Assembly (NCBI GenBank): GCA_003024785.1
Contig: PUQB01000057.1
Span: 410,127 to 474,126 of the forward strand
Length of the DNA: 64,000 nucleotides
Direction of reading: 5' to 3'
DNA from: Selaginella tamariscina
Lineage: Eukaryota; Streptophyta; Lycopodiopsida; Selaginellales; Selaginellaceae
How positions within the stretch are numbered: the stretch's first letter is position 1; every line of letters starts with the position of its first letter. This document shows, in pieces, positions 37,282-49,038 of the stretch. The notes under the pieces are model-generated. The model did not search any database, was not told where the DNA came from, and was given only the letters and a program-made list of their open reading frames with translations. A program made the position numbers and the translations under genes.

Positions 37282-38100
37282 ATGGCAGTGGATGCTGTAG
37301 AGAATGCCATTCAAGTCTACTACAAAGATACTACGTAAGCATACGCATCTTTATTTATGTATCCCCCTCTCTCTCTCTCACACACACACACATACACACA
37401 TGCCGTTACAGTGTTAAAAAAACTGCCTCCTCACGCTTATGCATATTTTGTATTTGTCCCTCTTTCTCTCTCTCACTCACTAATTGATTATATAATTTTT
37501 ATAGTTTTATGTTTATTAATACGTAATATATGTATATATATAAACCTTACATTCAGCAGAGTTATCACCGAAGAAGAACTCCTCAACATGTGGATGCAAG
37601 ACTTACACTAACATCTCTTCTTTTGGAATGCTCGAGAGTTGAGGATGTTGTTACTCCTCTGAAGCCTCCACAACTGACATGTTTGATGATAGAAAACTAA
37701 AATAAGTAACACTATTGTACGCATGTTTCTTTTATATTTTATTTAATTCGCCACTTATCATTTTTGTCTGGGGTTATCACCACATGAGAAACCAATGTGA
37801 CATCTCCACCCTAAAAATCAAGCGTCAGGCTACAGTATCTAAGCGAAATAGCACTTGATTTTATTTTACATGCACAGACACCCGTTAAATTAGGATAGTT
37901 CTACACACACACATATAGAAAACATACCACACACACACTATACTGTTATTTACTTGTGAACTTTGACAGATACATGAGTGTCAGGACATTATTGATGGGA
38001 AAATGGAAGGATAAAGATGAAGTTAACACAAATTTATCATGGACAAGGAAAGCTCTATATACACACCACATGGAAAAGGAAGACAATATGGATGAAAGGT
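37282..38100 (+). pseudogene. Orphan exons, possibly the N-terminus of an importin/exportin-like protein
   Basis: ATG at 37282 begins MAVDAVENAIQVYYKDTT with a good donor at 37335 (AC|GTAAGC). An exon from about 37557 continues RVITEEELLNMWMQDLH to a stop; past the stop another frame reads HLFFWNARELRMLL. A charged N-terminal helix pair ending in W.QDL is reminiscent of the first HEAT repeat of importin-beta-like transport receptors. A third exon-like piece (about 37971-38099, SVRTLLMGKWKDKDEVNTNL, donor AAG|GTGTGT) follows. With no downstream body, this is likely a gene fragment. The identification is weak. Confidence 0.3.
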
Positions 38101-38153
38101 GTGTGTTTTCTCAATTATTTTCCTCTTTATATGTATATCATGTACATATGATA

Positions 38154-38681
38154 TGTCAGACTTTTTACCTAAAGGGTTAACATGTGGTTGTTAAGTAATT
38201 AATTAATGTTAATATCTTGTGAGTAAAACTAAGTCTTCTAAGATGACTTTGAGAGCTTAATTTAAATGTCCAAGTTTAAGTTTCCTAAAATGAATATCCC
38301 AAACCCTAAAGGATAATTTAGGATCTTGCCCTTGACAATAACTTTATCAAGGAAACACATACCTTTGTGATAGAGTTAAGACATCATCACTTATCACGTT
38401 AAACCCCTTTAGGATAACAAGAGGTACCCTAAACCATGACTAACCTTTAAGCCAAGTCATACCTTAGACCTAACGTTAATATTTAATAAGAACATGAGTG
38501 TATGTCATAGGCAAACACAAGTGTTTTGTTAAGTAAACTCCCTACGGCTAAATTTGAATAACTCTAAGTACATGACCTTGCGAATGCCTTATGAAAGAGT
38601 TCCTGCTATCAAGCTTAAGTTGTTCAACTCCTAAACCTTAAGAAAAACCCCCCTAGCCAAATGTGTTAATAACACACTTAC
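38154..38681 (+). mobile_element. Truncated X-family LTR
   Basis: It begins TGTCAGACTTTTTACC and follows the X LTR (GTGAGTAAAACTAAGTC, GGTACCCTAAACCATGACTAA, CACAAGTGTTTTGTTAAG) for about 530 bp until it meets element C. It is strongly diverged, so an old copy. Confidence 0.8.
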
Positions 38682-39754
38682 CAAGAGCAGGATAAGAACA
38701 AGGAGGCTTGACTTAAGAACAAGGCAAGGACAAGGCAAGAACAAAGAACAAGACAAGAACAAGGAACAAAACAAAAATGATCGTAAAATGATTGGTATTG
38801 ATAATAATTAATTGTACAACAATTAAGTCGGGGCTTTTATACTCACAACTTCAAGAGCTAATCTATGCATAAGCTAAAAATGATACTCCAAGAGCTAATC
38901 TAAGCATGAGCTAAAAATAATGTCCCTTATCATGTAAGTATATCCTGTAAGCATATCATGTAGGCATATCATGTAGGTAAATCCTGTAGGCATATCCTGT
39001 ATTCCATATTGGATTGCAACAACACCTTCTCCCTAAGGATAAGTTTCACAAGTCTTAGGACTTGTTTAGCATGATAACGTTGATGGAAGGGAGCAACTTT
39101 GAAAGAAGCATAAAGTAAATTGGATGCAGGTTCTCAAGTGCGATCAAATAACCTTTCTAATCCATAAAGTATTGAAGTTGGCGGTGATGAATATGAGAAT
39201 TAAGGATGGCTACAACTTTGTACTTAGGTTCATCGTCAATAACCACATGAGGGGGAGGAGAAGAAGCATGATCAGGAAGAGAAGAAGGATGATACGGTTT
39301 CAACAAAGATGTGTAAAACACAGAATGAAGTTTTATAGTAAATGGTAGTTCTAATTAAAAAGCTACAGGATTGACCTCAATTGCAATCCTATAAGGGCAC
39401 AATTGTTGAAAATCTAATTTAGAAGAAGGCCTGTTTGTGTGGATATGCAAACGAAGAAGTCACAAGAAATCACCAACCTTGTATATAGGTGTCGGTTGAC
39501 AATAAGCATCAACATGACACTTGTACCATTCATGTGCCTACTGAAGATGAACTTGGAAATCATCTTATATCTGACGAAGATGCTGGAGATGATCTTGTAC
39601 TATAGAAGTGAAAGAAGGAAAAGCATGAGGAGCAAAGTCAAAACGTGGATGGTAGTATGTAAGATCAAAGAAAGTTGTCTAGCATATAAATGCATGAATG
39701 AAGTTGTTGTAAGCAAACTCTGTCATAGGAAAAAGGTCCAACTAATTGTCCTGT

Positions 39755-40346
39755 TGTCAAGCCACGATCCAGGAACCAGGAAGAGAGCAGGATTCCAAGA
39801 CAGGAAGGCTTGACTCAGGAACAGGACCGAGAGCAGGACGACAAGAACAGGAACAGGACGGATCCAGGAGCAAGACAGGATCAGGATAGGATCCGGAGCA
39901 GAAGACAGGATAACAGGACAGGACAGGATCCGGAACAGACAGGACAGGACAGGACAGGAAACAAGACAAGAACAAGACAAGACGAGATTGATCGTAGTAA
40001 GACTGGTGTTGATAGTAACTGATTGTACAACAATTAGGTCGGAGCTTTTATGCTCACAACTCCAAGAGCTAATCTAGGCATGAGTGCTAAAAGTGGTTGC
40101 ATGCATGCAAAAGTGATTGCATGCATGCAGAGGCTAAGATGAGTCCACATGTCCCTTATCCTCTAGGCATATCCTGTGGCATATCCTGTAGGAATATCCT
40201 GCAACCGAATCCTGTGTCCGGAATCCTGGTAGGAATATCCTGTAGGAAAATCCTGCAACCCATATCCTGTATCCGGAATCCTGTAGGAAAGTCCTGCAAC
40301 CCATGTCCTGTATCCGGAATCCTGTATTCTGTATCGGGTCGTGACA
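39755..40346 (-). repeat. 3' LTR of element B
   Basis: 592 bp, TG...CA ends in element sense (TGTCACGACCCGATACAG to GTGGCTTGACA). The U3 part holds tandem CCTGTAGGAATATCCTG-type repeats, and a GAGCATAAAAGC promoter-like box sits before the R region. Confidence 0.92.
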
Positions 40347-43300
40347 GCACCTCCTCCCTAAAGACGAGTTCCACGAGTCTTGGGACCTGGTTTAGCAGGA
40401 TAATGCCGATGGAAGGCAGCAACCTTGGAAGAAGCATGGAGTAAGTTGGATGCAGGTTCCCAAGTGCGATCAGTAGGCAGGTACCCTTTCCAATCCACCA
40501 AGTATTGGAGTTGGTGACGATGAAGACGAGAGTCAAGGATGGCTGCGACTTCGTACTCAGGTTCGTGTCAATGACCACAGGAGGGGGAGGAGAAGAAACA
40601 CGACCGGGAAGAGAAGAAGGATGATACGGCTCCAACAAAGAGGTGTGAAACACAGGATGAAGTTTCACCGTGGATGGTAACTCGAGTCGGAAAGCTACAG
40701 GATTTACCTCCGCCACGATCCTATAAGGGCCCAATCGTTGAAAATCCAACTTAGAAGAAGGCCTGTTGGTGCGAATGTGTCGACGAAGAAGCCACACGAG
40801 ATCACCAATCTTGTATGCAGGTGCCGGCTGACGGTGAGCATCAGCATGATGCTTGTATCGTTCCTGTGCCTTGAAGATGAACCTGGAGATCATCCTGTAC
40901 CTGCCGAAGATGCTGAAGACGATCCTGTACTGCAGGAGCGGAAGAAGGAGAAGCGGGAGGAGCAAAGTCAAAACGTGGATGGTGGCCTGTAAGAGCAAAG
41001 AAAGGTGTCTGTCCTGTAGATGCGTGGATGGAGTTGTTGTAGGCAAACTCGCCATTGGAAGGAGGTCCAACCAGTTGTCCTGCTGGTAACTGATGAAGCA
41101 ACGAAGATACTGTTCTAAGGTCTGAATTGTGCGTTCGGACTGCCCATCGGTTTGTGGGTGATATCCTGAAGAAAGATCCGCTTTGACCTGTAGACTCCGA
41201 AGAAGCTCTCGCCAAAACTTGGACATGAATTGTGGACCTCGATCGGAAACAATGCTCTCAGGAAGACCATGATGTCGGAACACCTCGCGGATCACCAACT
41301 CGGCAGTTGTCTGACCTGTAGCTGTCTTGTTGCAGGGTAGGAAATGAGCCTGCTTGGTGAAACGGTCAACCACCACAAGAACTGCATCAAATCCACGAGA
41401 AGGAGGAAGATCTGTGAGGAAATCCATAGAAATGGATCTCCAAGGAGCAGACGGAACAGGAAGAGGACGAAGAAGACCAGAGGGTGCATGATGAGGCATC
41501 TTCGACCTGCTACAAGTGTCACAACTCCGTACAAACCTCTCCACAAAACCTCGCAACCCAGGCCACCAATAGTTGCGAGTCACCAACTCCACTGTCTTGG
41601 CCACACCAAAATGTCCTGTAGCCGGGGTATCATGACAATCCTGTACCACACGAGTCCTAGAAATACCAACAGGAACGTACAGGAGACCTTCCCGGTACAG
41701 GAGTCCATCCTGTATGGTGAACAGGTTGTAGTCTGGACGGGAACTGGAGGAAGAGGAACTTGCAACGTCAGGATGAATGTGTGAGAACACATTCTTTGCC
41801 AAGTCGTCTGTAGCCAACTGCGAACGGACGTCCTGTAGGAGTGTTGAATTTGCTGGAGCCTGATGAACCTGCAGTGCCGCAAGCCGGAAACGATCAGGAC
41901 CCAACAACACTTGCCTTTGACGTCAAATGCAGGATCGCCCGGGCTTGGTGCAAGGTAAGAGCGCCTAGACAATGCGTCCGCCTTGCCATTCCGAAAGCCG
42001 GGCCTGTAGACGATGACGAAGTCAAAACGTGATAGGAACTCTGCCCACCTAGCCTGTCGCCGACTGAACCGAGCCGTTTGAAAGTACTCCAGGTTCTTGT
42101 GATCCGTAAGAACTTGTACAGGATGTGCAGCACCTTCCAGGAAATGCCGCCACTCCTCAAACGAATCCACAATGGCCTTGAGTTCCTTGTCATGAATCTC
42201 GTAGTTGATCTCCGCCGACAGGAACTTACGAGAGTGAAAAGCTACAGGATGAAGCAACTTGTCCTCTCCAACTTGCGATAGGACGGATCCTACTGCAAAA
42301 TCCGAGGCATCTGCTTCAATGAAGAAAGGATGAGAAGGGTCAGGATGTGCTAAAATCGGAGCTGTCGTGAAAACGTCCTTGAGTGTTGTGAACGCGTGTT
42401 CCGCCTTGTCGGACCAAGAGAAAAGTCCTGTGCGCTTGGTGAGTTCTGTGAGTGGAAGTACACGCTTGGAGAAGTCCTGTATGAACCGCCTGTAGAAGTT
42501 TGCAAAGCCAAGGAAACATTGTACATCTCGTACCGACTTGGGCCTCTCCCACTCCACGATGGTCTTCACCTTGTGCATGTCCATGGAAACGCCAGCAGGA
42601 GAGACGATGTAGCCCAAGAACTCCACCGAATCCCTATCAAAAAACACTTCTCCAACTTCGCGTACAGGCCATGCTCGCGAAGCCGCTCTAAAACTAGTCG
42701 TACATGCTTGTCATGTGCCGCCTGGTCCTTGGAGAAAATCAAGATGTCGTCGAGGTAGATCACCACAAACTGGTCCAAGAAGTCACGGAAAATGTCGTTC
42801 ACCATGTGTTGGAACAGCTGGGGCATTGGTAAGGCCGAAAGGCATTACCGTGTACTCAAAATGTCCATACCTTGTACGAAAGGCAGTCTTCCACTCATCG
42901 CCGGGACGAATCCGTACAAGGTTGTAGGCTCCTCGTAAGTCGATCTTCGTGAACACCTTTGCTCCTCGCAGCCGATCGAGAAGTTCCGGGATCAATGGCA
43001 ACGGGTACCGATTCCGAATGGTGACTTGATTCAAACCCCTGTAGTCCACAACCAAACGTAAACTCCCATCCTTCTTCTTGACAAAGAAGATAGGGCTCCT
43101 GCAGGGGACTTTGAGTGACGAATGAAGCCGGATGCCAAGTTGTCCTCAATGTACTGACGAAGAACCTCCAACTCTGTGGGTGACAATGCATAAATCGGTC
43201 CGAATGGTGGAGTCTTTCCTTCCGCAAGATCAATAGGACAGTCGTAGGACCTGTGAACAGGAAGAACTGCAGCCTTGTGCTTGTCAAAAACGTCCTTAAA

Positions 43301-45407
43301 GTCGTGTACTTGGATGGTAGGGAAGAAGGAGGAGAAGGAGAAGGAGGAGAAGGAGATTGAAAAACAGGAGAGTCGGATACAGGAAAGGTAGAAGAGGACG
43401 TAGGAGTTACTTGAAAGGCAAAAAGGTGGAAAGGAGCAGGATCAGTGGCGAGTTCATGCATGGTAGTGGTAAGAACTCGGAGAGGAGAAGGAGGGAGCTG
43501 TGACTGAAAAAGAGGAAGGATCTTGGGGGTGGAACAGAAGCAGGGTAACAGAAAGAGCAGGATTGGAAAAAACCTGTGTGGTGTTGATGAGTGTACAGGA
43601 TTGGAAGAATCCTGTACAGGAGTCCGTGGTTGCGCAGGAGTGGAAAAGCCTGCGAATGTGCTGACGAATCAACAGGAGGTGGATCCTGTTGAGGAGGAAC
43701 CTTCGACACTGATACAGGATTGGAAGAACCCTGTACAGGACACCGCAAACTTACAGGAGTGGAGAGAGCCTGCGGATGTGCTGAGGAACTGACATGAGGT
43801 GAATCCTGTCGAGGAGGAGTCTTCAACACTGGTACAGGAACAGGCACGGTCAATCCTGTAGCTTGTACTGCCTCAGATACTAAGGATGTATCCTGCACAC
43901 AGGAAGGTACAGGATTGATCCTAGCTGCGGAGAGGAAAACGTGAGCGTCCTAGACCTCCAGTCGATCTGCGGATTTGCAACAACGAACCATGGCATGCCC
44001 AAAATGATGGGAGTCGACCGAGTCTTGATCAAGTTGAAGGAAATTGAACAGTTGAATGTGCCATACTGCAGGAGAGAGGTTCGGTAGCATGGGTAACTGC
44101 CAGAAGCAATCAGACGCCCATCGGCCACCTCTACAGGAACTGCACGCTTCAACTTCACCACCGAAATGCCATGTTGAGTTGCAAACGTGTCATCCATGAA
44201 GCATGCATTTGCACCAGTGTCTAACAAGGCAAACTCCATGAGCTCTCGATTATTAAGATGAATGTGTACAGGAAACTTAAGTGATGGGATGGTATGAGCA
44301 GCACCAATGGAGCCTGCACCTACGTCCAACTTCGCGGCTCCTAGACGAAGTGGACATTGGAGTTTTCCGACTGAACTTCAGCTTCAACTTCACGCGTCTT
44401 GAAGTTCCTGGCTTTAATAGGACAATCTGCCACCTTGTGTCCTGCTCCACCACAATACAAGCACAGGTTCTCACTGCGACGACGTTGCTTCTCAGCAGCG
44501 GAAAGAGAGCCACGCTTGGATTTCTCAACCTCCATAGGAACTACTCCAGAAGGTGGTGCAGGAACATGTACCACAGCTGCAGGATTGGTTTGCAGGAACT
44601 GCTGACGGGATCTTTCCTGACGACGCTCGAACAAACGGTTGTCGCAACGAACAGCTTGTTGCATGATCTCCGCTAATGTTTGGGCATCCGGTAACGTAAG
44701 GAGAAGGTCCTTCACGTCATCCCTCAACCCAAAACGGAAGTGTTCGATCAATGCAGTCTCGTCCCATGGAATGTTCGTGCAAAGTTGCTGAAATTCGGAT
44801 GCATAGACGGAAGCTGGTCGGGATCCTTGAGTGAGCTTCCGTAACTTCGTGCATGCAGAACGGTACTTATCAGGATCTCCAAAACAGGCTTCAAAGGCAG
44901 CCACGAAACCTTCAAAGTCTTCCATCAATGGGTCGTCACGCTCCAGCAAGGGGGCAACCCAAGCCCGTGGAGATCCACTTAGTAAGGATGCCAAAAGACC
45001 CACCTTTTGAGCATCAGTCGAGTAGCGCCGTGGTTGCATACGGATCAAGAGCCGGATCTGATTCAGGAAACCTTGGAAATCGGCACGATTGCCACTGAAC
45101 TTCTCTGGCATGCTAACCTTCGGCTCCGAAGAAAAGTTGATGAAGAGGAACCACCGATGCCTGGGAGAGAGCCTGCGCAGCAGCCTTGGAGGATGCATCA
45201 GCAGTGCATGTGCCGCAGTGGTGGAACCTTGCAGGTCGGTGACCACTTGGCGCAAAGTGGCCAGCTCATGAAGTACATTTGGTGCTCGCGTTGAAAGCGC
45301 TCAAAATCAGCCATGATCTAGGAAAGAAAAAAGGAGGAAAATGAAGGAAAAGAATCAAGAAAAAGGTAGCTGGAAAACGGAGAACTATGAAGCAGTTACT
45401 ATCAAAC

Positions 45408-46009
45408 TGTCAAGCCACGATCCAGGAACCAGGAAGAGAACAGGATTCCAAGGACAGGAAGGCTTGACTCAGGAACAGGACCGAGAGCAGGACAGGAACT
45501 AGGAATAGGAACAGGACGGATCAGGAAGAAGGATAGGATCCAGAGCAAGACAGGATCCAGGAAAAGACAGAACAGGACAGGATCCAGAACAGATAGGAGC
45601 AGACAGACAGGAGCAGGACAGGAAACAAGACAAGAACAAGACAAGACGAGATTGATCGTAGTAAGACTGGTGTTGATAGTAACTGATTGTACAACAATTA
45701 GGTCGGAGCTTTTATGCTCACAACTCCAAGAGCTAATCTAGGCATGAGTGCTAAAAGTGGTTGCATGCATGCAAAAGTGACTGCATGCATGCAGAGGCTA
45801 AGATGAGTCCACATGTCCCTTATCCTCTAGGCATATCCTGTGGCATATCCTGTAGGAATATCCTGCAACCGTATCCTGTGTCCGGAATCCTGGTAGGAAT
45901 ATCCTGTAGGAAATCCTGCAACCCATATCCTGTATCCGGAATCCTGTAGGAAAGTCCTGCAACCCATATCCTGTATCCGGAATCCTGTATTCTGTATCGG
46001 GTCGTGACA
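45408..46009 (-). repeat. 5' LTR of element B
   Basis: 602 bp, collinear with the other LTR apart from small indels in the C/A-rich R-U5 part. The gag start follows within about 100 bp inward. Confidence 0.92.
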
Positions 46010-46774
46010 CCTGTTAGTAACTAATGAAGCAGCGAAGATACTGCTCCAAGGTGTGAATTGTGCATTCTGACTGCCCATTAGTTTATGGATGATATCCTGA
46101 AGAAAGATCTGCTTTAACTTGTAGACTCTGAAGAAAAATTCTCACCAAAATCTGGACATGAATTGTGGGCCTTGATAAAAAAATAATGCTCTCAGGATGA
46201 CCATGATGTTGGAATACTTTGCAGATCACCAACTCAGTAGTTATCTGGCTTATAGCCGTTTTGTTACAGGGCAGGAATGAACCTATTTGGTAAAACAGTC
46301 AACAATCACAATAATTGCATTAAATCCATGAGAAGGAGGAAGATTTATGAGGAAATCCATAGAAATGGATCTCCAAAGAGCAAAGGGAACAGGAAGAGGA
46401 CGAAGAAGACCAAAGGATGCGTGACGAGGCATCTCCGACTTGTTGCAGGTGTCCTAACTCCGTACAAATTTTTCCACAAAACCTCGCAACCCATGCCACC
46501 AATAGTTGCGAGTCATTAACTCAATTGTCTTGGCCACATCAAAATGTTATGTAGCCGAGGTATCATGACAATCCTGTACCACGCAAGTCTTGTAAACACC
46601 AACATGAATGTACAGGAGACCCCCCTGGTACAGGAGTCCATTCTGTATGGCAAACAACTTATAGTCTATACGGGAACTAAAGGGAGAGGAGCTTGTGATG
46701 TCAGGACAAATGTGTGAGAACACATCCTTCGCCAAGTTATCTGTAGCCAATTACAAATGGACCCTTGTAGAAGT

Positions 46775-47256
46775 GTTACTTCATGAGCTGGCCACTTTGC
46801 ACCAAGTGGTCACCGACCTGCAAGGTTCCACCAATGCGGCACATGCAACAGCTGATGCATCCTCCAAGGCTGCTGCACAGGCTCTCTCCCAGGCATTGAT
46901 GGTTCCCTCTTCATCGAACTTTTCTTCGGAGCTGAAGGTTAGCATGCCAGAGAAGTTCAGTGGCAATCGTGCCGATTTCCAAGGTTTCCTGAATCAGATC
47001 CGGCTCTTGATCCGTATGCAACCACGGCGCTACTCGACTGATGCTCAAAAGTGGGTTTTGGCATCCTTACTAAGTGGATCTCCACGGGCTTGGGTTGCCC
47101 CCTTGCTGGAGCGTGATGACCACTGATGGAAGACTTTGAAGGTTTCGTGGCTGCCTTTGAAGCCTGTTTTGGAGATCCTGATAAGTACCGTTCTGCATGC
47201 ACGAAGTTATGGAAGCTCACTCAAGGATCCCGACCAGCTTTCGTTTTTACATTATC
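46775..47256 (+). mobile_element. Gag fragment of the same family, opposite orientation to C
   Basis: Plus-strand sequence matching the gag N-terminal half of A and B (LHELATLHQVVTDLQG, NRADFQGFLNQIRLL, FGDPDKYR in a neighbouring frame). It abuts the minus-strand remnant of C head to head at 46774 and ends where the inverted duplication begins. It is a broken relic. Confidence 0.85.
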
Positions 47257-48435
47257 CAAATTTTAAGTTTTAATTTGCTAAAAGCCATTGAAATAAACTA
47301 TACATTACCTAGTTAAGGATTTTATTTCAGATTATAAGGTGATGATTGTCACAGTTCTTTACGAGACATTCGAGTAAATCATATATCACTCTAGTACAAA
47401 TACTTGATTTAAAATTACAGATTTGATCGTATTAAATTCATTCTAAGAAGAACTTCTAATATGTCGCTAGGTAGGTGACGTTAAGTGTATTTGGTTGAGA
47501 GTATACACAAGTTACAATTTTAATTTTTGTGAATTACAAATTATAATAAATCTAATTAATATTTACCTTAGAATAAATAATAAAATACACTTTAATGTAT
47601 AGCCAAATAATTTTTAATTAAATAGAATGAATAATCTTAATGATATTAGGGTTGTCTATAAATAATGATAATGAAATTAGGGCTGTCACAGTGGATTGTT
47701 GTGACACTACGATACTCATATCCAAGAAAGTCAGCCCCAATTTGCACTAGTGTATGCTATAAAACAAGCCATATGTAGTAAGACGTAATAACACTAACTA
47801 CTAATACAATAGTCTAGTCATTGCTAAATAACACTGAGAACTTTACTCCAGTTACCAGTCGGCATTGCATTATACGAGGTTTGTTATTAGACTCTACATA
47901 GTTTTGAGTCTAATATCAAATATGTATAGTATTTATTGTCACTGTAACATAACAGTGTCACACAATCTTTGCTTACTACTATATTCTTAGACATACATGT
48001 GTGTACACGTACACGTGTGAAGCACGGGAGAGACAACTTTAAAACCTAAACCTTAATTTGGTATGTTTTATATGTGTATACATGACACTATGAAGAGTTG
48101 CAAGAAACCCAGTCTCTCCAAGATGAATCATTTCTATATTGCTTTGGAGTTAAGGACCTTGCATAAAGTGATGTTATATGTTTATCAGTTTAAATAATGG
48201 TTATTGTGGCAGAAATTTATAAATGTTTTGTACCTTGAGACTCTCTAAAACACTTATCCAAAATAATTAGCTAGTATTCAATTATAAATTATAATATGCA
48301 TGTATGTACTTGGTTTTTTGGATTGGATGAAGAGTTAAAACACAAAATAATAAGTATTTCTTTGCACATATTTCATGCATGTGCATGTATTTTGGATTAA
48401 TCTTGTTATGGATGATTTAGATGATGTGTGTTGTG
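47257..48435 (-). repeat. Right arm of the large inverted duplication
   Basis: Reverse complement of about 33080-34372 (GAACTTTACTCCAGTTACC, AAACCCAGTCTCTCCAAGATG, GATATTAGGGTTGTCTATAAA). The edge coincides with the end of the gag fragment, so one breakpoint of the rearrangement is at about 47257. Confidence 0.85.
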
Positions 48436-48469
48436 TGTATGTATTTCCCATTGCCCAAACCCATGAATT

Positions 48470-48690
48470 AAACACACACTATATTTATTAACCAATTAAA
48501 AACATTTATATTTATGTATACATATGCACATTTATTTAGTAAAATACATATATGTGTGTGTATATAATATTAGTTATATGCTAATACATATATGCGTTTA
48601 TAAACACATCAAAAGTAATTACTAAAATAAATCTAGTAAATTAAAATGTAATTTTATAAGTTAATTATAAAAAGAAACTTGTGAAATAAT
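48470..48690 (+). repeat. Direct copy of the 34.8-35.06 kb block
   Basis: Same orientation and order as the left copy. It shows that the duplication continued past the inverted arm toward the PAM2/DIS3L gene pair. Confidence 0.8.
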
Positions 48691-49038
48691 ATATTTTCTT
48701 TTTTTGTACTAAGGAATTTCATATGACACTTGTGCCAATTGGCAGTTATGCTTATCAAAACTAAAGAATTTAAATCATTAAATATTAATTTATACAGTTT
48801 GTCAAACCACCATTAAGTTCAAGGGAAGCTTGTTTTTAGGATTTTGTGCCATTTTGCCACGTAAGAGAATATACTTTAAAATCATGATATATTTAAGGGG
48901 AAATGGGATTTGAATAGGGTTCAGGAAGAGAAACAGACACAGTGTCTGTGCGCTTGCGCATTACTTCTTCTTTTTTTATAGTATCACTTCCGGAGATATA
49001 GAAACGATCGGAAGGATAATCGACAAACAGTTGGCAAC
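48691..49038 (+). promoter_or_regulatory. Upstream region of the PAM2 gene
   Basis: It contains an inverted repeat ACAGACACAGTGTCTGT followed by GCGCTTGCGCA near 48930-48960 and a pyrimidine tract before 48980. This is a plausible promoter by position; no motif is proven. Confidence 0.35.

Larger units (their letters stand above)
39755..46009 (-). mobile_element. Element B: nearly whole Ty3/Gypsy chromovirus (6255 bp)
   Basis: Flanked by CCTGT on both sides (39750-39754 and 46010-46014). LTRs are 39755-40346 and 45408-46009. Reading on the minus strand: gag with zinc knuckle CLYCGGAGHKVADCP (45255-44341); aspartic protease with LLDTGANACFMDD (44329-43880); reverse transcriptase with [10 protein letters not shown]; RNase H with PFFIEADASDFAVGSVLSQ; integrase with the HHCC zinc region and VVDRFTKQAHFLP; and a chromodomain-like C-terminus. 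It looks nearly whole, with roughly half a dozen interruptions, and is the youngest element here judging by its similar LTRs and intact target duplication. Confidence 0.95.
38682..46774 (-). mobile_element. Element C: old Gypsy chromovirus of the A/B family, interrupted by B
   Basis: On the minus strand the left part (38682-39749) contains a 3' LTR (to about 39021) and the end of the polyprotein. The right part (46015-46774) continues integrase and earlier sequence. The two halves meet exactly at the B target site (ATTGTC-CCTGT-TAGTAACTAATG). It is more diverged than B, partial, and heavily interrupted. Confidence 0.85.
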
